This document shows positions 1 to 4,503 of a stretch of 9,962 bases of DNA, piece by piece. The stretch comes from Paracoccaceae bacterium (lineage in GTDB: Bacteria > Pseudomonadota > Alphaproteobacteria > Rhodobacterales > Rhodobacteraceae), in the NCBI GenBank assembly GCA_023260935.1, contig JALQTL010000072.1:1-9962 (forward strand), given 5' to 3'. A program made the translations under genes and the position numbers. The notes beneath the pieces were generated by a model. It did not search any database and was not told the DNA's origin. It saw nothing but the letters and a program-made list of their open reading frames with translations. The stretch's first letter is position 1; each line of letters opens with the position of its first letter.

Positions 1-440
1 ATACGAAATTCGTGGTCAATTACTGGCGCCTGTCCGAAGATGGCCGGCTGCTTTTCGGGGGCGGCGAAAGCTATGGCTACCGCTTTCCCGATGTGCGCAA
101 GGCCGTGCTGAAACCCATGCTTCAGGTCTATCCCCAGTTGCGGGATGTGCAGATCACCCATGCCTGGGGCGGCACACTGGCCATCACCATGAACCGGATG
201 CCCTGCTTTGCCCGCCCCGCGGCCAACACGCTTTCCGCCTCGGGCTATTCGGGGCATGGGGTAGCCATGGCGACCCTGGCCGGCAAGCTGATGGCGCAGG
301 CCATCGACGGGCAGGCGCAGGGGTTCGACCTGCTGGCCAACCTGCCGCAACCGCGCTTTCCGGGCGGTGTAGCCCTTCGCTGGCCGCTGCTGGCACTTGC
401 GATGACGTGGTATTCGATGCGCGACAGGCTCGGGGTGTGA
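1..440 (+). CDS. FAD-dependent amine/amino-acid oxidoreductase, C-terminal part (DadA/PuuB-like)
   Basis: This is the 3' end of a gene that enters from outside the window. The reading frame is open from base 3 and ends in TGA at 438-440, leaving about 145 residues. The fragment contains the segments LLFGGGESYGYR, AWGGTLAITMNRMP and SGYSGHGVAMATLAGKLMA. These match the C-terminal half of the D-amino-acid dehydrogenase / gamma-glutamylputrescine oxidase fold, where the WGG-T strand lines the substrate pocket and the G-(Y/F)-SGHG segment closes on the FAD isoalloxazine. The tail ending in YSMRDRLGV is also typical of PuuB/OrdL-type members. Family knowledge predicts flavin-dependent oxidation of a primary or secondary amine in the cytoplasm. 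The substrate cannot be read from this piece, and polyamine catabolism is only the nearest guess. GTG codons at 12 and 15 are internal valines, not the start. Confidence 0.88.
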   Translation, partial: TKFVVNYWRLSEDGRLLFGGGESYGYRFPDVRKAVLKPMLQVYPQLRDVQITHAWGGTLAITMNRMPCFARPAANTLSASGYSGHGVAMATLAGKLMAQAIDGQAQGFDLLANLPQPRFPGGVALRWPLLALAMTWYSMRDRLGV

Positions 441-490
441 TGGGCAGCCCTGTGCTGTCTTGAACTTGTCACTGGAATTTTCGGGCGCAA

Positions 491-523
491 CAGTTTAAGG
501 ACTCCTTAAACTGATCTTAAGGA
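491..523 (+). promoter_or_regulatory. Perfect palindrome plus triple TTAA array in the aminotransferase leader (candidate CtrA site and/or RNA switch)
   Basis: Within the 89-bp gap between the oxidoreductase and the aminotransferase, CAGTTTAAGGA (491-501) and TCCTTAAACTG (503-513) form a perfect 11-bp inverted repeat around one base. TTAA tetramers lie at 495-498, 506-509 and 517-520. Each pair is separated by exactly 7 nt, the spacing of the CtrA consensus TTAA-N7-TTAA. The third box overlaps the Shine-Dalgarno (AAGGA, 519-523), 6 nt before the ATG at 530. At RNA level TCCTTAA (503-509) can pair either with 495-501 or with the SD-bearing 517-523. A weak sigma70-like match, TTGTCA (466-471) with AACAGT (489-494) 17 nt later, would place the start of transcription inside the palindrome. 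The geometry is seen directly; CtrA binding or RNA switching is inference. Confidence 0.6.
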
Positions 524-529
524 AAAACC

Positions 530-1717
530 ATGGCGCCCGACGGACAGATCCTTCCCCCGAACACCTATGACGCCGAACCGATCCCCGAGGCCGCCCGGGC
601 CGAGATTGACCGGTTGCTGTCTTCGGGGGATCTGTTTCGCTACACGGCCGCCAAAGATGCCCCCGTGGCCCTGCTGGAAGAAGAGTTCGCAGCCCTTCTG
701 GGCAGCCGCTATGCGCTTGCCGTATCGTCCTGTTCGGCGGCCTTGTTCCTGTCACTCAAGGCGCTGGACCTGCCCCGTGGCGCGCGTGTCCTGATCCCCG
801 CCTTTACCTTTGCGGCGGTGCCTTCGGCGATTGTCCATGCCGATTGCACGCCGGTTCTGGTTGAAGTGGGCGAAAACTATCGCATTGATCTGGAAGATTT
901 TGCCGCAAAGCTACCCGATGCCTCGGCGGTAATGATCAGCCACATGCGCGGCCATACATCCGACATGGACCGGATCATGGAACTGGCCGATGCCGCCGGA
1001 ATTCCGGTGATCGAGGATGCAGCGCATTCGCTTGGCACGGTATGGGGCGGGCGTAACATCGGCACCATCGGCAAGGTCGGCTGCTTCAGCTTTCAATCCT
1101 ACAAGCTGGTCAACGCCGGCGAAGGCGGCATTCTGGTCACGGATGACCCCGAGATTGCCGCCCGCGCGGTGATCATGTCTGGCGCCTATGAGGAAAACTG
1201 GAAAAAGCACCCCGGTTTTCAGAACAGCTTCTGCCACTGGCAGAACCGCCTGCCGCTCTATAACCTGCGGATGCAGAACCTTTCGGCGGCGGTGATCCGG
1301 CCGCAACTGCCTGAAATCGCGCGGCGCGTGGCCGATGGGCGGCGCAACCATGACTATATGGCCTCCCTCCTGAACGGATCGGGCCTGCTGTCGGTGCCGG
1401 CGGCCTTGCCGCCCGAAGAACGCGCGCCGGATTCCATCCAGTTCAACCTCTCCGGCGACTGGACCGATGCGCAGGCTCTTGCCTTCCAGCGCGCAGCCAA
1501 GCAGCGCGGCGTTTCGGTTCAGGTCTTCGGCCTGTCAGAAGGCAATGCCCGCGCCTTCTGGAACTGGCAGTTTCTGGGCCAGACACCAGATCTGCCACGC
1601 ACCCGCGCCATGCTGATGCGCGCCTGCGACGTGCGTTTGCCCGCGCGGCTGACTATTCCTGAACTTGATGTCATGGCAAATGCGCTGATCGGCGCGGCCC
1701 GGTCAGCCCGGGCCTGA
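530..1717 (+). CDS. DegT/DnrJ/EryC1/StrS-family PLP-dependent aminotransferase
   Basis: The product is 395 residues, a normal length for this fold-type I aminotransferase family, which usually transfers an amino group from glutamate or glutamine to a keto-sugar. Visible landmarks are the cofactor-phosphate region AVSSCSAALFLSLKAL (about 64-79), the PAFTF strand (90-94), the EDAAHSLGT motif (162-170, whose Asp163 should contact the PLP pyridine nitrogen) and SFQSYKLVNAGEGG (187-200), in which Lys192 is the expected Schiff-base lysine. The ATG has a good Shine-Dalgarno (AAGGA) 6 nt upstream. The gene is downstream of the oxidoreductase but separated by 89 bp with its own regulatory palindrome, so it is probably transcribed alone. 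No nucleotide-sugar dehydratase, epimerase or glycosyltransferase lies nearby, so the substrate is unknown. The segment HMRGHTSDMD differs from the HLYGQ-type sequence common in sugar aminotransferases. The family call is firm; any specific sugar pathway would be guesswork. Confidence 0.92.
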   Translation: MAPDGQILPPNTYDAEPIPEAARAEIDRLLSSGDLFRYTAAKDAPVALLEEEFAALLGSRYALAVSSCSAALFLSLKALDLPRGARVLIPAFTFAAVPSAIVHADCTPVLVEVGENYRIDLEDFAAKLPDASAVMISHMRGHTSDMDRIMELADAAGIPVIEDAAHSLGTVWGGRNIGTIGKVGCFSFQSYKLVNAGEGGILVTDDPEIAARAVIMSGAYEENWKKHPGFQNSFCHWQNRLPLYNLRMQNLSAAVIRPQLPEIARRVADGRRNHDYMASLLNGSGLLSVPAALPPEERAPDSIQFNLSGDWTDAQALAFQRAAKQRGVSVQVFGLSEGNARAFWNWQFLGQTPDLPRTRAMLMRACDVRLPARLTIPELDVMANALIGAARSARA

Positions 1718-1721
1718 CCGG
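1699..1721. terminator. GC hairpin at convergent gene ends (weak bidirectional terminator candidate)
   Basis: CCGGTCAG (1699-1706) and CTGACCGG (1714-1721) are perfectly complementary with a 7-nt loop. The stem includes the aminotransferase stop codon, and the convergent VOC gene ends at 1728. There is no T-tract on either side, so intrinsic termination is uncertain. It may instead stabilise 3' ends or act with Rho. Confidence 0.4.
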
Positions 1722-1727
1722 CCCGCC

Positions 1728-2141
1728 CTAATGTGCAAACACGCCTTCTGGGGTCGGGAACCCCTTGATCTCGATCGGGTTTCCGCTGGGGTCGCGAAAG
1801 AACATCGTCCATTGTTCACCCGGTTCGCCCTTGAAACGGACCGAGGGGGGCAGAACAAACTCTACCCCCGCGGCGGTCAGCCTGTCTGCAAGGGTGCGCC
1901 AATCGTCCAGATGCAGTACCACCCCGAAATGCGGCATGGGCACCATCGCGTCTCCCACCTTGCCGGTTGGCGCATTGGCGAAAGGCTCGCCCAGATGCAG
2001 GCTCAGCTGGTGCCCGAAAAAGGCGAAATCCACCCATGTCGGGGCAGACCGGCCGATCGCGCAGCCCAGAACGCCGCCATAAAAGGCACGCGCCTCGTCC
2101 AGATCACGCACATGGATGGCCAGATGAAAGGGTGTCAGCAT
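1728..2141 (-). CDS. VOC (glyoxalase/bleomycin-resistance/dioxygenase fold) family protein
   Basis: The product is 137 residues, one complete two-module VOC domain. The N-terminal module starts with FHLAIHVRDLDEARAFYGGVLG, a classic beta-alpha opening with a putative metal ligand at His6. The second module starts with MPHFGVVLHLDD (His71) and closes with FFRDPSGNPIEIKGF, where Glu124 is the usual last metal-binding acid. His49 in LSLHLGE may add a further ligand. Such proteins bind a divalent metal and act as isomerases, dioxygenases, lyases or binding proteins. The sequence does not decide which, although the intact His/His/Glu set argues for a metalloenzyme over a drug-binding protein. The start has a strong Shine-Dalgarno, GAGGAGGAG, a few bases upstream on this strand. 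The gene converges with the aminotransferase, leaving a 10-bp gap, and diverges from metY across 117 bp. Confidence 0.9.
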   Translation of the reverse strand: MLTPFHLAIHVRDLDEARAFYGGVLGCAIGRSAPTWVDFAFFGHQLSLHLGEPFANAPTGKVGDAMVPMPHFGVVLHLDDWRTLADRLTAAGVEFVLPPSVRFKGEPGEQWTMFFRDPSGNPIEIKGFPTPEGVFAH

Positions 2142-2202
2142 CGGTAACTCCTCCTCGTGGCAAACCTAAACGATCAGGCGGCTGACACAACGCCCTTTCC
2201 CG

Positions 2203-2231
2203 TTGCCGCCCCCTTCGCGGCACCGTAGTCT
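2203..2231 (+). promoter_or_regulatory. Weak sigma70-like promoter candidate for metY
   Basis: In the 117-bp divergent region, TTGCCG (2203-2208) is followed after 17 nt by TAGTCT (2226-2231). The -35 is reasonable, but the -10 matches only half the consensus. It would give a leader of about 20 nt. A short GCCGC/GCGGC inverted repeat (2205-2209 and 2217-2221) overlaps it. I found no convincing SAM riboswitch in this gap. Confidence 0.25.
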
Positions 2232-2258
2232 TCGCGCCAGCCAACAGGGGAGGATTCC

Positions 2259-3551
2259 ATGACCGACACGCCAACATACGGCTTTGACACGCTGGCCATC
2301 CATGCCGGGGCCGAACCCGATCCAGCGACCGGGGCACGCCAGATCCCGATTTATCAGACCACCGCTTATGTCTTCAAGGATGCCGATCATGCGGCGCGCC
2401 TGTTCAACCTGCAAGAGGTTGGCTACATCTATTCGCGCCTGACGAACCCCACCATCAGCGCTCTTGCGAACCGGGTCTGCGCACTGGAAGGCGGCGCCGG
2501 GGCGATCTGCTGTTCATCCGGCCACGCGGCTCAGATCATGTCGCTGTTCCCGCTGATGAGTCCGGGCCGCAACATCATTGCCAGCACGCGGCTTTACGGC
2601 GGCACGATGACCCAGTTCAGCCAGACGATTAAACGCTTCGGCTGGTCGGCCAAATTCGTGGATTTCGACGATCTGGCCGCGCTGGAAGCCGCCGTCGATG
2701 ACGATACCCGCGCGATCTTCTGTGAATCCATCGCCAACCCCGGCGGCTATATCACCGATCTGGATGCCGTGGCGGCGGTTGCCAACAAGGTCGGCCTTCC
2801 GCTGATCGTCGACAACACCTCGGCCAGCCCCTATCTGTGCAACCCGATCAAGCATGGCGCCACGCTGGTGGTGCATTCGGCCACCAAATACCTGACCGGC
2901 AATGGCACCGTTACCGGGGGGATCGTGGTGGATTCGGGCAAGTTCGACTGGTCGGCCAGCGGCAAGTTCCCCTCGCTCTCCGAACCCGAACCTGCGTATC
3001 ACGGGCTGGCTTTCCACCCGGCGCTCGGGTCGATGGCCTTCACCTTCCATTCCATCGCGGTCGGTCTGCGCGATCTGGGCATGACGATGAACCCTCAGGG
3101 CGCCCATTACACGCTGATGGGGATCGAGACGCTGGGCCTGCGCATGCAGCGCCATGTCGAAAATGCACAGGCCGTCGCCAAGTGGCTGGAGGCCGATCCG
3201 CGCGTGGAATACGTCACCTATGCGGGGCTGCCGTCCAGCCCCTATCATGACCGTATCGAACGGATCTGCCCAAAGGGCGCGGGCGCGCTGTTCACCTTTG
3301 CGCTGAAGGGCGGCTATGACGCCTGCGTTAAATTGATCAACAACCTCAACCTGTTCAGCCATGTGGCCAATCTGGGCGACACCCGCAGCCTGATCATCCA
3401 TTCAGCATCGACCACCCACCGCCAACTGACCGAGGATCAGCAGATCAAGGCCGGAGCCGGGCCGAATGTGGTGCGCGTATCGATCGGGATCGAGGATGTC
3501 GCCGACATCATTGCCGATCTGGATCAGGCCATGACCAAGGCAACCGCCTGA
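2259..3551 (+). CDS. metY: O-acetylhomoserine sulfhydrylase (O-acetylhomoserine aminocarboxypropyltransferase), MetY
   Basis: The product is 430 residues, the usual size for MetY and longer than cystathionine gamma-synthases or MetZ. It is a PLP enzyme of the Cys/Met metabolism family that converts O-acetylhomoserine plus sulfide to homocysteine and acetate. Visible features are IPIYQTTAYVF (about 29-39), the YIYSRLTNPT motif (57-66, whose Tyr and Arg bind the PLP phosphate of the partner subunit), CSSGHAAQ (about 85-92), RLYGGT with Tyr113 expected to stack on PLP, IVDNT with Asp185, and HSATKYLTGNG, in which Lys210 is the Schiff-base lysine. The insert ARLFNLQEVG before the YSR motif is typical of the MetY branch. 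The Shine-Dalgarno GGGGAGGA ends 4 nt before the ATG. The gene stands alone, diverging from the VOC gene and converging on the SIMPL gene, so it is not in a methionine operon here. Confidence 0.95.
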   Translation: MTDTPTYGFDTLAIHAGAEPDPATGARQIPIYQTTAYVFKDADHAARLFNLQEVGYIYSRLTNPTISALANRVCALEGGAGAICCSSGHAAQIMSLFPLMSPGRNIIASTRLYGGTMTQFSQTIKRFGWSAKFVDFDDLAALEAAVDDDTRAIFCESIANPGGYITDLDAVAAVANKVGLPLIVDNTSASPYLCNPIKHGATLVVHSATKYLTGNGTVTGGIVVDSGKFDWSASGKFPSLSEPEPAYHGLAFHPALGSMAFTFHSIAVGLRDLGMTMNPQGAHYTLMGIETLGLRMQRHVENAQAVAKWLEADPRVEYVTYAGLPSSPYHDRIERICPKGAGALFTFALKGGYDACVKLINNLNLFSHVANLGDTRSLIIHSASTTHRQLTEDQQIKAGAGPNVVRVSIGIEDVADIIADLDQAMTKATA

Positions 3552-3563
3552 CGCCCGGGTTCT

Positions 3564-3586
3564 GGGCGCAGGAACCCCCTGCGCCC
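3564..3586. terminator. Stem-loop between metY and the SIMPL gene
   Basis: GGGCGCAGG (3564-3572) and CCTGCGCCC (3578-3586) form a perfect 9-bp stem with a 5-nt loop, 12 nt after the metY stop and 13 nt before the end of the convergent gene. It is followed by only two T residues on the + strand, with no run of T on the other strand. It is probably a shared terminator, perhaps needing Rho. Confidence 0.6.
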
Positions 3587-3599
3587 TTCCCGACCGTCC

Positions 3600-4328
3600 T
3601 TACTGCGTGATCTGGTAGACGATGGTGACAACCGCCTTGGTCGAGAGCGTTCCTGCCTCAACCGGGACGGCATCGCTCATCATCGCCTCGGCGCGGAACA
3701 TCGGACCGGGCACCGGGGCGCCGCCGCTTTCGGTGATCGACAGGATCGGGCCAAGGCCAACCCCTGCCGCGGCCGCCAAAAGCTCTGCCTTGGCGCGTGC
3801 ATCCACGACCGCGGCCTTGCGCGCGGCATCCAGCGCCGGACGCGGCTCGGACAGAGCGAAGGTCAGACCGTTAAGAGCATTGGCCCCGTCGGCAATGGCG
3901 GCATCGATCACCCCACCAAGGGCCGGCAGCGCACGCACCCGCACGCTGAGCAGGTTGGACGCGGTATAGCCGGTGATCTTCTGCCCCGAAGAGCTGTCGT
4001 AATTCGACCAGTTGGGGTTCAGTGACAGGTTCGATGTCTGCAAATCGCGTTCATCGATGCCGCTTGCCTTCAGGCGTTCCAGCACCGTGGCAAGCGCTGC
4101 GGTATTGGCGGCCATCGCCTCGGCCGCCGTGTCGCCCTGTGTCGTGACCCCCAGCGACAGGATCGCCATATCGGGCATCCCTTCAACCACCCCCTCGCCG
4201 GTCACGGTGATCTGGCCTTGCATCTGGCCCGCCATATGCCCCCCCATATGCCCTTGCTGTGCAAAAGCGGGCAGAGATGCGGGCAGAAGGCAGGCAACGA
4301 TGATCGAACAGGTCTTGAAGATGCGCAT
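3600..4328 (-). CDS. Exported SIMPL-domain (DUF541) protein with Met/His-rich mature N-terminus
   Basis: The product is 242 residues from the ATG at 4328. That start is chosen because it opens a signal peptide (MRIFKTC, a hydrophobic stretch, then ASLPAFA with likely cleavage before Gln24) and has AGGAG 8 nt upstream. The frame stays open to 4487, but those 53 extra residues look non-coding. After cleavage comes a short segment rich in Met, His, Gly and Gln (24-39), then the SIMPL domain: GQITVTGEGVVEGMPDMAILSLGV (38-61), a helix (69-88), DLQTSNLSLNPNW (95-107), GYTASNLLSVRVRAL (120-134), the conserved ARKAAVVDARAKAELLAAAAGV (169-190), and a terminal KAVVTIVYQI strand. Family members sit in the periplasm or outer membrane, and the E. 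coli relative YggE is linked to oxidative-stress defence, but the molecular activity is unknown. The gene is monocistronic, convergent with metY and divergent from the large membrane protein. Confidence 0.9.
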   Translation of the reverse strand: MRIFKTCSIIVACLLPASLPAFAQQGHMGGHMAGQMQGQITVTGEGVVEGMPDMAILSLGVTTQGDTAAEAMAANTAALATVLERLKASGIDERDLQTSNLSLNPNWSNYDSSSGQKITGYTASNLLSVRVRALPALGGVIDAAIADGANALNGLTFALSEPRPALDAARKAAVVDARAKAELLAAAAGVGLGPILSITESGGAPVPGPMFRAEAMMSDAVPVEAGTLSTKAVVTIVYQITQ

Positions 4329-4410
4329 GGTGATACTCCTATCCTTGCGACATGAAAGGTGTCCCATTCCCAAGACGCGAATGGCAAGCAAAGGCTTGGC
4401 CCCTGTATGG

Positions 4411-4436
4411 GCTTTTTCTTTCTTTCGGCAAAAAGC
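4411..4436. promoter_or_regulatory. Inverted repeat in the SIMPL / large-membrane-protein divergent region
   Basis: The 175-bp gap at 4329-4503 holds no gene. It contains GCTTTTT (4411-4417) and AAAAAGC (4430-4436) as a perfect inverted repeat with a 12-nt centre, next to a pyrimidine-rich run at 4413-4425. It also holds a smaller AAGC/GCTT pair (4386-4389 and 4394-4397). These A/T-rich blocks stand out against the GC-rich surroundings and probably mark the promoters of one or both divergent genes. No specific regulator can be named. Confidence 0.35.
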
Positions 4437-4503
4437 TGCTGTAGGAAGTGCTTGGCACGATTGGGCCGTTCCCGTGCCTTTCTCCACATGCTAGACGCCG
4501 GAT

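Noticed and set aside
2142..2258. SAM-II or other methionine-related riboswitch before metY
   Set aside because: Such elements are known upstream of alphaproteobacterial methionine genes, but I could not find a matching pseudoknot core. The likely leader is short. A covariance-model search would settle it.
2514..3401. 295-residue open frame on the - strand opposite metY
   Set aside because: metY matches its family over its full length. The opposite frame is rich in Arg, Gly, His and Gln with no domain, typical of a third-position GC shadow.
4399..4425. Intrinsic terminator on the + strand (GCCC/GGGC stem followed by a T-rich run)
   Set aside because: The stem is only 4 bp and no + strand gene ends upstream. 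The T-rich run is better explained as an A-rich promoter element for the divergent SIMPL gene.
4453..4468. Sigma54-like promoter before the large membrane-protein gene
   Set aside because: TGGCACG matches the -24 part very well, but the essential -12 GC dinucleotide is CC and the TT before it is GG.
4329..4487. N-terminal extension of the SIMPL gene to a start at 4487
   Set aside because: The ATG at 4328 begins a clear signal peptide and has a good Shine-Dalgarno. The 53 upstream residues have no family similarity and run through an A/T-rich promoter-like region.
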